Part shown: positions 15,392 through 21,845 of the stretch, piece by piece
How positions within the stretch are numbered: the stretch's first letter is position 1
Layout of the letters: the number at the start of each line of letters is the position of its first letter
Virus record (IMG/VR): IMGVR_UViG_3300020601_000064
Location: 1-27,377 of that record
DNA length: 27,377 nucleotides
Strand: one strand, 5' to 3'
From: a virus
Made by a program: the position numbers and the translations under genes
The notes under the pieces: model-generated
Told to the model about the DNA's origin: nothing
Seen by the model: the letters and a program-made list of their open reading frames with translations, nothing else
The model's database searches: none

Positions 15392-15578
15392 CGTATTCTT
15401 CCATATTGCGCGAGAGGTCTTCTACGTATCCGATACAGGTTTCGAGACCCCGAACCATACCTGTAACCTCCTTGTATTGGGCAAAGTCTTTTGCTCCCCC
15501 ATTACCAAGAAACTGTAGTGCAGAGGATTTATCTTCCTCGAATTTATCTTTAAGCACGTCTAAGACGGTTTTAGCCAT
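15384..15578 (-). CDS. Small conserved protein between portal and co-chaperonin
   Basis: A 64-residue, mostly helical and acidic protein reading MAKTVLDVLKDKFEEDKSSA, then LQFLGNGGAKDFAQYKEVTG and ending in an acidic helix (EDLSRNMEEYDE). I recall similar short proteins in the same place, next to portal genes of marine and T7-like phages, without an assigned function. The start overlaps the portal stop (TAATG) and the end overlaps the co-chaperonin gene by eight bases, so it is expressed with them. Confidence 0.68.
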   Translation of the reverse strand: MAKTVLDVLKDKFEEDKSSALQFLGNGGAKDFAQYKEVTGMVRGLETCIGYVEDLSRNMEEYDE

Positions 15579-18055
15579 TATTGACCCTTATTTTGTTGTT
15601 CGATAAGCCGAAGCAAATCTAGACTAAGTTTATCTTGCGATTCAGTAGTCGATTTAGCGAGCTTCAACCCTTCTTTTTGAGCTTCCAGTTCTAGTTCTTT
15701 CTCATCTAACCCTAACTTCTTAGTGTCAATAGCAGAATCAAGTGCATCTTTTTGCGCTATGCGCTCTTGTTCAGCCATACGAAGCTGGATTTCTGCGGCA
15801 TCTTTCTGGGCCTTACGCTGTACTTCTTGTTCTTTGATCGCCACTTCGCGTTGCTGTAGCTGGAATATGGGATCTTGCGCTTGTTGTTGAGCCTGTGCTT
15901 GTGCCTGTTTCTGTTGGTTTGCCTGACTGAGTTGTGTACCTGCCTTCGCCATAAGCTGTGCAAGGGTTACTTCGATCTCTTCAGGCAACTCTTCGTTGGG
16001 TGGTGGTAACGCTGCACCCAGTTGTTCTTCTATTTGCGTCCGATACTGGAACCCTAGGTGTTGCGCTAAGTGCGCTTGCAGAGCGGCCATAATAGCCTGC
16101 CCCTGCGGATTTTGACCTATCATTTGGGCTACCATAGGGTCTTGCATAAACGACTGGTGAGTCGCTATGTGCGCTTGGTGGTCTTGGTATATAAACGCTT
16201 TAACCGGTTTGCCAACGAGTGCATCCATATTCTCACTAACCGGATCAGTCGGTTTAAGGTCGTCCTGAGTCGGGACAAGTTTATCTGCATTTTTAACTCC
16301 TAATACCTCGATCATCTGCCTGTGTAGCTGTGGTAGGTCGTAGATTTGCGGGGCGCTCTGCGCCATCTGTAATACCGCTTGGTACTGTACAACCCGCTGG
16401 GCCATCGTTGACGAGTTAGGATCACTGACAGGGATCACATCCACCATCATGTAGTCCGCTACCCTCGCACTGACCTCACCCCGCATGGGGATATAGTCGT
16501 ACTCAGTGGGCGCATACTCTGCCATCAACGCTTTGAGCATCTTGAACTCTTGCTTCATCGCGTAGTGAACACGGGCCTGTACCGCAGCCATAGGCTTAAG
16601 CGTACGTTCTAACAACGCCAGCGTCGTTCCTACCGGAGCGTTAGCCGACATGTCAGATATGTTCATATCACTGATCGCACCTAACCGACGGCCTTCAGTG
16701 GTAATCTGGTTCAACAGGGCTAATAGAGTTTGGCTTGGCTCCTTGTACGGAAGCGGCATGATATTGTCACGAATGCTTCCAGACGGTACATCCACGTCTT
16801 TCCATTCACCCGGCTCAATGGGCGAGTCATCACCTTTGATCCTCAGACCACGGGATTTCAACCCTCCGGGTAAGTTAGACAGCGTACCAGCATCAACTAA
16901 CTGACGGATCAGTGAAGTACCCGCACGGGCGTACCCACCGATAATGTGGATCAAACCAAGACCGTAAAACCCAAACCCCGGCACATATACATAATGCACA
17001 AAGTGCTGACGCTTCAACATCAGCGGATCTTCTTCACTCCAGTTACGACGTATCGCTAGGACGTTACCCGTACCTCGTTCAATGGTAACAACATAGGGCT
17101 TTGCAATCTCTTCCTCATCCTCGTCAATCCCATCAATAACAAGATCTGCATGCACCTCGTACACAGCGTACCGGTCATCGTCGGTGATAGAGTACCCACC
17201 TTCTTCAGCCTTTCGCTTCTCAATATCTGTATGGAACGGCTGTGGATCACCGAGGTCTACCTCACGGTAGAACCCCATCGCTTGTAGCTTCTTCAACTCG
17301 TTCTTGGTCTTCCGCATGACGTGCGTAACACGTTCAGCAGTCTCAATATGGGACGCACCGTAAGGTACAATCACGTCTTCCGCAGGGATGTATATGGCTA
17401 CCTGACGCCCTAAACTCGGATCGTAATACACTTTCTTAAATGCCGAACCAGCCAATCCTAGGCTATATAGCAGGCGTTCGTGCTCTGGCCGATACTCCAC
17501 CATACGCTCGGTCAGCTCATAGTTCATATCCGCTTTTACCCTATCAGCGGCTTCGGCTTTGTCTGGTGTCTCTTCGCCTAATATCTTTACACGAACAGGG
17601 CCAGCGGCTGGGAAAGTCTCACTCATTGTTTCCGCTTGGAAACGTATAGCGGCTTCGGCCAGTACAGTAGAGTAAACCCCGCAGGCACCGTCCCACGGAT
17701 CTGTACGCTCTTCGTACTTGAACCCTAATACGTCTAGTCCTTTGACAAACGTATCAGCCCAATCTTTTCGGCTATCGGTATCAGCATCGATAAGCCCAAT
17801 TAAATCCTGTGCAAGTTCTTGTAACTCGCTATCGTCTAAGGCTTCTGCAAGGTTAGCATCGAACGACATTAAATCTGCTTCATCTGCATCGGGGATTAAT
17901 GTGATCTCCATACTACCGTCAGATAACGTCACACGTTCTGGGTCAACAATCTCTATCTCTAGTGCACCGCCTTCAAGATCATCATCCATCATCTCACCTT
18001 CAAGCAGGTCGTCCATACCTTCTGGTGCTGCATATAACCCTTTTTCAATAGCCAT
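15578..18055 (-). CDS. Portal protein (P22-like, 825 residues)
   Basis: The protein begins with an acidic segment (residues 1-70), followed by a typical portal core: DADTDSRKDWADTFVKGLDV, YEERTDPWDGACGVYSTVLA, QAETMSETFPAAGPVRVKI, SLGLAGSAFKKVYYDPSLGR and IPAEDVIVPYGASHIETAER. Residues from about 700 onward form a Gln/Ala-rich coiled coil (QANQQKQAQAQAQQQ, then repeated REVAIKEQEVQRKAQ-type heptads). Portals of P22-type podoviruses are of this length and carry a long helical C-terminal barrel into the capsid. The protein forms the ring through which DNA is packaged and ejected, working with the terminase encoded just upstream. An alternative would be a T7-type portal, which is shorter. Confidence 0.88.
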   Translation of the reverse strand: MAIEKGLYAAPEGMDDLLEGEMMDDDLEGGALEIEIVDPERVTLSDGSMEITLIPDADEADLMSFDANLAEALDDSELQELAQDLIGLIDADTDSRKDWADTFVKGLDVLGFKYEERTDPWDGACGVYSTVLAEAAIRFQAETMSETFPAAGPVRVKILGEETPDKAEAADRVKADMNYELTERMVEYRPEHERLLYSLGLAGSAFKKVYYDPSLGRQVAIYIPAEDVIVPYGASHIETAERVTHVMRKTKNELKKLQAMGFYREVDLGDPQPFHTDIEKRKAEEGGYSITDDDRYAVYEVHADLVIDGIDEDEEEIAKPYVVTIERGTGNVLAIRRNWSEEDPLMLKRQHFVHYVYVPGFGFYGLGLIHIIGGYARAGTSLIRQLVDAGTLSNLPGGLKSRGLRIKGDDSPIEPGEWKDVDVPSGSIRDNIMPLPYKEPSQTLLALLNQITTEGRRLGAISDMNISDMSANAPVGTTLALLERTLKPMAAVQARVHYAMKQEFKMLKALMAEYAPTEYDYIPMRGEVSARVADYMMVDVIPVSDPNSSTMAQRVVQYQAVLQMAQSAPQIYDLPQLHRQMIEVLGVKNADKLVPTQDDLKPTDPVSENMDALVGKPVKAFIYQDHQAHIATHQSFMQDPMVAQMIGQNPQGQAIMAALQAHLAQHLGFQYRTQIEEQLGAALPPPNEELPEEIEVTLAQLMAKAGTQLSQANQQKQAQAQAQQQAQDPIFQLQQREVAIKEQEVQRKAQKDAAEIQLRMAEQERIAQKDALDSAIDTKKLGLDEKELELEAQKEGLKLAKSTTESQDKLSLDLLRLIEQQNKGQ

Positions 18056-18066
18056 AATTTATACTC

Positions 18067-19620
18067 TTAGTAGTACCCGCCGCGTCGTTGTTTGAAGTAA
18101 CGAATCTCGTCAGGTTCGTCAGTTGGTAAGCGTATGAATCCACCTTGTCTAAAACGCATCAATGCCATAACAGTCGAATCCACCAAGTCATCATGGCTCA
18201 TAAACGGAAATCCAGCAATCTCTTCAACTACTTCTTCCGCCCATCGTGTTGTAGGTATCCATACAAGACCTGATGCTACAATATCAGCAACAGAATTTAA
18301 ACGCGCTAGTTTATCACCAGACCCTCTGTGTGGCGTATATTCTTGTACTGGTAATCCCATACGTCGCATCTCCTGATACAACGCTACGCCAGAACTTTTT
18401 TTCTCTACAATAAACGAGTCTGGTTCCCAGTCTGCATACTCTTCCATCGCCAACTCTTTAAGCTCGGGGAACTCTAATCGCTTTTTAATGCTGTTAAGTA
18501 ATATGATGTGGTAGGCATCTTCATTTTCGTTAAAGAAAACACCCCACGTCGTTAATGCCGTAAAGTCAGCACGGTTATGCTTCTCTGCCGCAGCATCAAG
18601 CGACATGATAATATATTCACAGTTGGGTGGGTCTTCTTGTTCCCAATGCTGCCACCACTCCCGCTTAATAAGCGCAGCCTCTTCCGCTGTCGGTTCCTGC
18701 TGATACTGAGCATTCCACTGGAACACTGGCATTGACGCTTTAGTTCGCAGCAGTGCCTCTAGATCAAAGAACTCAGGCCATAATGGTTTCTGTACTGAAG
18801 CACCCGTTTGTTTGTCCGTCGTGTCCAATATGGCGGGGAACTCAATCACCTCGAACTCATCAGCCCGCTCATTCTGGGCCATATCCCTAACTACACGTCC
18901 TGTCAGGTCATCCATGTGCCATCGGGTTTGAATGATCGCCACCCGTCCCCCCGGCATCAAACGTGTCCGTGCACCGAACGTATACCACTCGTAGGCTTTC
19001 TCAAACACCGAGAAGTTACCGTTAATCACATCCTGCTCAGAGTGCGGATCATCCACTAGAAGCAGGTCAGCACCTCGTCCAGCCAACGCAGAGCCGACAC
19101 CACAGGCATAGTACTCTCCCCCTACACTGGTGTTCCATCGTCCAGCAGACTTAGAATCTGCGGCTAAGTTAACCGTAGGGAATATGGCTTTGTACGCTTC
19201 TATCGCAATCAAGTTACGGACTTTTCGGCCAAAATCGACGGCCAGATCGGTGGTATGTGACACCATCATGACCTTTTTATTGGGGTTCCGCCCCAAGAAC
19301 CACGCCGGGAAGAATATGGACACTAATTGTGATTTTCCGTGGCGGGGCGGAATATTTACGCAGATACGGTCTTTATCCCCTTGCTCAATCGCCATGAGCA
19401 TATCTGCGAGAATGCGATGATGCTTTCCTACAATGTAGTCAGGCTGCATCGCCTTACAAAACTCTATTAGATCGTCGTACGCTAACTTGTTTCTCTTACG
19501 AGCGTCTAACTCATCAACAAGTTTATCTATCTCCACCACCTCATCAGGGGTGTATTCGTCAAGATTATCCAACATGACTTGGATTTCTTCTTCAGTGAAG
19601 TCTAGTGCAACCTCACTCAT
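18067..19620 (-). CDS. terL: Terminase large subunit (packaging ATPase and nuclease)
   Basis: The 517-residue protein has Walker A PPRHGKS at residues 91-97, Walker B LLLVDD at 186-191 and the coupling-type motif IIQTRW at 229-234. The RNase H-like nuclease half shows SLDAA (D342), FIVEKKSSG (E406) and HDDLVDS at 476-482. In tailed phages this enzyme pumps DNA into the prohead through the portal and cuts the concatemer. The motifs appear intact. It overlaps the small subunit gene by eight bases and is followed 11 bases later by the portal gene, giving the standard packaging module order. Confidence 0.95.
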   Translation of the reverse strand: MSEVALDFTEEEIQVMLDNLDEYTPDEVVEIDKLVDELDARKRNKLAYDDLIEFCKAMQPDYIVGKHHRILADMLMAIEQGDKDRICVNIPPRHGKSQLVSIFFPAWFLGRNPNKKVMMVSHTTDLAVDFGRKVRNLIAIEAYKAIFPTVNLAADSKSAGRWNTSVGGEYYACGVGSALAGRGADLLLVDDPHSEQDVINGNFSVFEKAYEWYTFGARTRLMPGGRVAIIQTRWHMDDLTGRVVRDMAQNERADEFEVIEFPAILDTTDKQTGASVQKPLWPEFFDLEALLRTKASMPVFQWNAQYQQEPTAEEAALIKREWWQHWEQEDPPNCEYIIMSLDAAAEKHNRADFTALTTWGVFFNENEDAYHIILLNSIKKRLEFPELKELAMEEYADWEPDSFIVEKKSSGVALYQEMRRMGLPVQEYTPHRGSGDKLARLNSVADIVASGLVWIPTTRWAEEVVEEIAGFPFMSHDDLVDSTVMALMRFRQGGFIRLPTDEPDEIRYFKQRRGGYY

Positions 19621-20239
19621 CGTCGTACTCCGCGTCTTCTACCGTTTTTTCTGACTTAAACCCTAACACCTCGTCCACATCGATGACTTCCCCATCCAAA
19701 ACTACGGGTGCATCCAGTTCTTCGGGTGGATTTACTAATTTTTCTAGCTTTTGGCGCAGTTTTGCCCGCAAATCGTCGGTAGATTGGTGCGTTATTGTCA
19801 CTTCAGACTTCTCTGCAAACAAACTAACGTCAGATATTTTGCCTAACAACTCCAATGCACGGATTCTTACCCGTGGGTCTGGGTTCTCTGACTCAAGTAG
19901 GAGCTTGTTGGTAACTAGGTGTCGTATCTGGGTGGCACTTTCGGCAACAGATTGCCCAAACTCTTGCAGGATGTTGTTTGTCAAGATCAATGACGCAGGG
20001 GTCATCTTGGCTACGCGAGCATTAGACACTTTCTTCGACGTTTTTACCGGGTTTTCAGCGTATTCTACGGCTATACCCGCTGCTACATCGCGGTCTTCGT
20101 TGTTGGGCGTTATATCTAACCCGTTATCCGCAAGTAGTAACGCGGTATTGCATGCAGCTTCGGCACGTTGGCGCAGATCTGAATACGTCATGTCTACAGA
20201 TAAGGGTACGCCCACTTCTGAATTGAGCACTATGGTCAT
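19613..20239 (-). CDS. terS: Terminase small subunit
   Basis: A 208-residue, largely helical protein with the stretch MTPASLILTNNILQEFGQSV, then IRHLVTNKLLLESENPDPRV and ALELLGKISDVSLFAEKSEV, followed by an acidic C-terminus (DGEVIDVDEVLGFKSEKTVE). I recognise this as the small-subunit family that precedes large-terminase genes in many marine phages. The family recognises the packaging site and stimulates the large subunit. It overlaps the large subunit by eight bases. It is the first gene of the leftward arm; the Shine-Dalgarno sequence is weak, so expression may depend on a phage-specific late signal. Confidence 0.78.
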   Translation of the reverse strand: MTIVLNSEVGVPLSVDMTYSDLRQRAEAACNTALLLADNGLDITPNNEDRDVAAGIAVEYAENPVKTSKKVSNARVAKMTPASLILTNNILQEFGQSVAESATQIRHLVTNKLLLESENPDPRVRIRALELLGKISDVSLFAEKSEVTITHQSTDDLRAKLRQKLEKLVNPPEELDAPVVLDGEVIDVDEVLGFKSEKTVEDAEYDDE

Positions 20240-20489
20240 AAATGTACGCAGGTTGTTAACCGTTACCGCAAATGTACATGAAAAATAATTTTTTGCAACA
20301 TTAAGTTGGGACTCCTACCGGGGGTGTTTCCTATGTAAGGGGGGTAGGGGTCTAGCAGGAACATGTTAGGGGGGTACCAAACATAAAAACACGTCGTTAT
20401 TTGAGTGAATTAGTAATACTAAGAGATGTGTGGAGTCCCATAGCAGCAAAGGGGGGTCGGGGGTAGGTAGGGTCGCGGCTAGATCCATT

Positions 20490-20507
20490 GTTAGGGATGT
20501 CCCTAAC
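20490..20507. promoter_or_regulatory. Operator-like palindrome, copy 1
   Basis: GTTAGGGA-TG-TCCCTAAC is a perfect inverted repeat with 8-base arms, extended by T/A to TGTTAGGG...CCCTAACA. It lies 30 bases upstream of the -35 box of the rightward promoter. Identical arms occur at 21318, 21803, 23277 and 24857. A DNA-binding dimer site is the simplest reading. Confidence 0.8.
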
Positions 20508-20521
20508 ATTCCACAATCTAC

Positions 20522-20553
20522 CATTATCGGCCATTTGTTGACATTATCGGCCA
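20522..20553 (+). repeat. 12-base direct repeats over the rightward promoter
   Basis: CATTATCGGCCA occurs at 20522-20533 and 20542-20553, exactly 20 bases apart (two helical turns). The second copy begins inside the -35 box and runs into the spacer, so a bound protein would block RNA polymerase. This looks like a tandem operator. Confidence 0.75.
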
Positions 20554-20565
20554 GATGTGGATAAT
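20538..20565 (+). promoter_or_regulatory. Sigma70-type promoter for the first rightward gene
   Basis: TTGACA (20538-20543), 16 bases, GATAAT (20560-20565); the -35 is perfect and the -10 matches five of six. The start codon of the next gene is 57 bases downstream. A 17-base spacer to ATAATA is an alternative register. Confidence 0.72.
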
Positions 20566-20621
20566 ACGTTACCAGCAGGCAAGCAATTCCGCGAGCCGCT
20601 AAACACTGGAGCTATAAAACT

Positions 20622-21167
20622 ATGAACACAAAACTACTCAAATCAGTACAGGCCTATTCAGCAGCAACAACCGAGGGCGAAAAGAAGCGCGGCGAGCATA
20701 TAGATGCGCTATTCGCGGCAGGCATGCGGTATACCGATTGCATCTCACCCGCTGGTAAGGACAGCGCCGAGAGCACCGCGACTGAGGACGGCTTCGCCAA
20801 AACCAAGGCGGCGATTCTGGCGGGGTTTTCTCAAAGCGATACCGCGTTATTCCTAGTGGATGTCAAGGCGCTGTCAGATGAGGACAAGGCACGCAAGCGA
20901 TACGTCACCCAACAGATCAGCTCGCGGCTCAAGGATCTCAAAGGCCAGCTCAAGACTCGCGCCCTAGCGGCAGGTGAGATCGAGCCAGAGCAAAAAGAGG
21001 CCAAGACCAGCGCCGAGAAAATCATCGCGGCTCTCAAGACTATCGCCAATACAGCGCGGAAGGATGAGACACCCGAGTATGATCCAGCGCAGCTTATCAA
21101 ATCGGTTGCTCATACCATGTCGCTCATCGGGTCAGATGAAGATCTCCGAGCCATCATCGAAGGCTAA
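20622..21167 (+). CDS. Alpha-helical rightward-arm protein, function unknown
   Basis: The 181-residue product is the first gene of the right arm. It is mostly helical, with many Lys, Glu and Ala (SAATTEGEKKRGEHIDALFA, RKRYVTQQISSRLKDLKGQL), no membrane segment and no catalytic motif that I can name. GGAG lies about 12 bases before the ATG. By eye it looks richer in G+C than its neighbours, which hints at separate ancestry. It has its own promoter on one side and tandem UUCG hairpins on the other, so it is probably a single-gene transcript. Its location suggests an early regulator or host-takeover protein, but this is inference. Confidence 0.7.
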   Translation: MNTKLLKSVQAYSAATTEGEKKRGEHIDALFAAGMRYTDCISPAGKDSAESTATEDGFAKTKAAILAGFSQSDTALFLVDVKALSDEDKARKRYVTQQISSRLKDLKGQLKTRALAAGEIEPEQKEAKTSAEKIIAALKTIANTARKDETPEYDPAQLIKSVAHTMSLIGSDEDLRAIIEG

Positions 21168-21173
21168 ACCCAC

Positions 21174-21216
21174 GGCCCCTTCGGGGGCCAAACCCTAATC
21201 CCGCTTCGGCGGGATT
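21174..21216 (+). terminator. Tandem UUCG-loop hairpins after the first rightward gene
   Basis: Two perfect hairpins follow the stop: GGCCCC-TTCG-GGGGCC (21174-21189) and AATCCCGC-TTCG-GCGGGATT (21197-21216). UUCG loops make very stable RNA stems. No T run follows either, so termination may be incomplete or the stems may protect the mRNA end. Confidence 0.55.
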
Positions 21217-21289
21217 GATACCAGTTCCTAGAGTAGCGTTGCGTCAAACGTGTTACTGCGATGATACCAGTTCCTAGCGTAGCGGTGCG
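21217..21289 (+). repeat. Two 27-base direct repeats, 46 bases apart
   Basis: GATACCAGTTCCTAG-n-GTAGCG-n-TGCG occurs at 21217-21243 and 21263-21289, differing at two positions. They are in non-coding DNA directly after the hairpins. Function unknown; a protein-binding or duplicated attachment-type site is possible. Confidence 0.8.
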
Positions 21290-21317
21290 CGGCACTGTGG
21301 GAAGGGCACGTTAGCGT

Positions 21318-21335
21318 GTTAGGGAGATCCCTAAC
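21318..21335. promoter_or_regulatory. Operator-like palindrome, copy 2
   Basis: GTTAGGGA-GA-TCCCTAAC, same arms and flanking T/A as copy 1. It is in the non-coding region between the first rightward gene and the AATGTTC repeats, and is not attached to an obvious promoter. Confidence 0.8.
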
Positions 21336-21357
21336 ATTGTTCGGCAGGGTCGCTTGT

Positions 21358-21395
21358 AATGTTCCATAATGTTCCATAATGTTCCTACAATGTTC
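21358..21395 (+). repeat. Iteron-like AATGTTC repeats in helical phase
   Basis: AATGTTC begins at 21358, 21368, 21378 and 21389, with spacing of 10, 10 and 11 bases, so all copies face the same side of the helix. The first three share CCATA or CCTA flanks. Reverse copies (GAACATT) lie at 21407, 21623 and 21665. Arrays like this bind initiators or cooperative regulators. Confidence 0.75.
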
Positions 21396-21475
21396 GGTAG
21401 TGAAACGAACATTTGAATAGTGGATGGCGATGGAATATAAAGGAAAGTATTGTATGTTTAGTTGAATGTATTCCC

Positions 21476-21494
21476 TATATATATATATATATAT
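21476..21494. repeat. (TA)9 tract
   Basis: Nineteen bases of strict TA alternation, flanked by further A/T-rich DNA. Such tracts melt easily and are typical of unwinding elements, although simple slippage during replication would also produce one. Confidence 0.9.
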
Positions 21495-21515
21495 TGTATT
21501 GTTCGCTACTCTATA

Positions 21516-21602
21516 GAATTACTACCCAAAGGTAAATTAAGGGAAGGTTTTGTTCGTCTTTACCCTGCCTTCCCTTCCCCCAAGGGAAATAGGTAGTAAT
21601 TC
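21516..21602. repeat. Nested inverted repeat (87 bases)
   Basis: Outer arms GAATTACTACC (21516-21526) and GGTAGTAATTC (21592-21602) pair perfectly over 11 bases. Inside them AAGGGAAGG (21539-21547) pairs with CCTTCCCTT (21568-21576), and TTCCC-CCAA-GGGAA (21575-21588) offers a small third hairpin. The whole could fold as a branched RNA or extrude as a cruciform. It does not look like a tRNA or a terminator. Confidence 0.75.
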
Positions 21603-21673
21603 CATGAAAACAGGAACAATCGGAACATTTGTTTATTTTCAGTAACTTGCAACCACCCTCAACAGAACATTCC

Positions 21674-21693
21674 GAGACATTACGAGACATTAC
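21674..21693 (+). repeat. Tandem GAGACATTAC repeats
   Basis: Two adjoining 10-base copies, at 21674-21683 and 21684-21693. The core GACATTACG recurs at 21731-21739, where it includes part of the -35 box of the strong promoter, and CACATTACG is at 21703. A regulator recognising GACATTACG could therefore act on that promoter. Confidence 0.7.
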
Positions 21694-21728
21694 AGCGGTT
21701 TCCACATTACGCCATCATACGACATCAC

Positions 21729-21757
21729 TTGACATTACGTTCCATTTAGGGTATAAT
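21729..21757 (+). promoter_or_regulatory. Perfect consensus sigma70 promoter for the AAA+/VWA gene group
   Basis: TTGACA (21729-21734), a 17-base spacer and TATAAT (21752-21757): all twelve consensus bases and the ideal spacing. Transcription would start near 21764, leaving about 80 bases of leader that includes a palindrome copy before the ATG at 21846. Host RNA polymerase should recognise it, consistent with early expression. Confidence 0.9.
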
Positions 21758-21802
21758 AGTTTAATGAGATTGGGGTTCCTTTCTCATGTTTCACCAAAAC
21801 TT

Positions 21803-21820
21803 GTTAGGGAGATCCCTAAC
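21803..21820. promoter_or_regulatory. Operator-like palindrome, copy 3 (in the leader)
   Basis: GTTAGGGA-GA-TCCCTAAC lies about 40 bases after the predicted transcription start and 25 bases before the ATG. As DNA it could be a roadblock operator; as RNA it can form a seven-base-pair stem with an AGAT loop just ahead of the ribosome-binding site. Confidence 0.8.
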
Positions 21821-21845
21821 ACTAACAACTTATGAGGATATGATA

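Larger units (their letters stand above)
20240..20621. other. Divergent intergenic control region (382 bases, no gene)
   Basis: No credible gene lies between the leftward structural arm and the rightward arm. The region contains seven G runs of three to six on the plus strand (320, 339, 347, 369, 451, 459 and 470, counted from 20000), a palindrome at 20490-20507, two 12-base direct repeats, and a sigma70-type promoter facing right. AAATGTAC occurs twice near the terminase start. For the leftward genes only a weak candidate was seen (TTGCAA, 16 bases, TACATT). The G runs and the position next to terS also make this a candidate packaging-recognition site. Confidence 0.7.
21168..21845. other. 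678-base non-coding control/origin-like region
   Basis: No convincing gene was found. In order the region holds two UUCG hairpins, two 27-base direct repeats, a palindrome copy, four AATGTTC repeats at 10-11-base spacing, a (TA)9 tract, a nested inverted repeat, tandem GAGACATTAC repeats, a perfect sigma70 promoter and a further palindrome copy. AATGTTC also occurs three times in reverse orientation (21407, 21623 and 21665). AT-rich DNA, phased repeats and secondary structure together resemble replication origins, but a complex promoter is an equal alternative. Confidence 0.6.

Noticed and set aside
19605-20288. Plus-strand 227-codon open frame opposite the small terminase gene
   Set aside because: It is Ser-rich low-complexity sequence, runs antisense to a recognised gene for nearly its full length and into the control region, and has no ribosome-binding site of note.
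20260-20300. Leftward promoter TTGCAA-N16-TACATT before terS
   Set aside because: The boxes match the consensus poorly and AT-rich DNA gives such matches by chance; mentioned only as a weak candidate.
20365-20371. Isolated GTTAGGG half-sites (also at 24535)
   Set aside because: They lack the second arm and are short enough to occur by chance, so they are not counted as palindrome copies.
20307-20440. Inverted 9-mers TGGGACTCC / GGAGTCCCA (also GANTC sites) in the divergent region
   Set aside because: A nine-base match is not surprising within a few hundred bases, and GANTC density is not above expectation, so neither is reported as a site.
21516-21602. Possible tRNA or tRNA-like gene
   Set aside because: The arm lengths, missing anticodon stem and missing T-loop consensus do not fit a tRNA.
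21629-21835. Plus-strand 68-codon frame across the strong promoter
   Set aside because: It runs through the promoter boxes and a palindrome copy, has no good Shine-Dalgarno sequence, and its composition is not protein-like.
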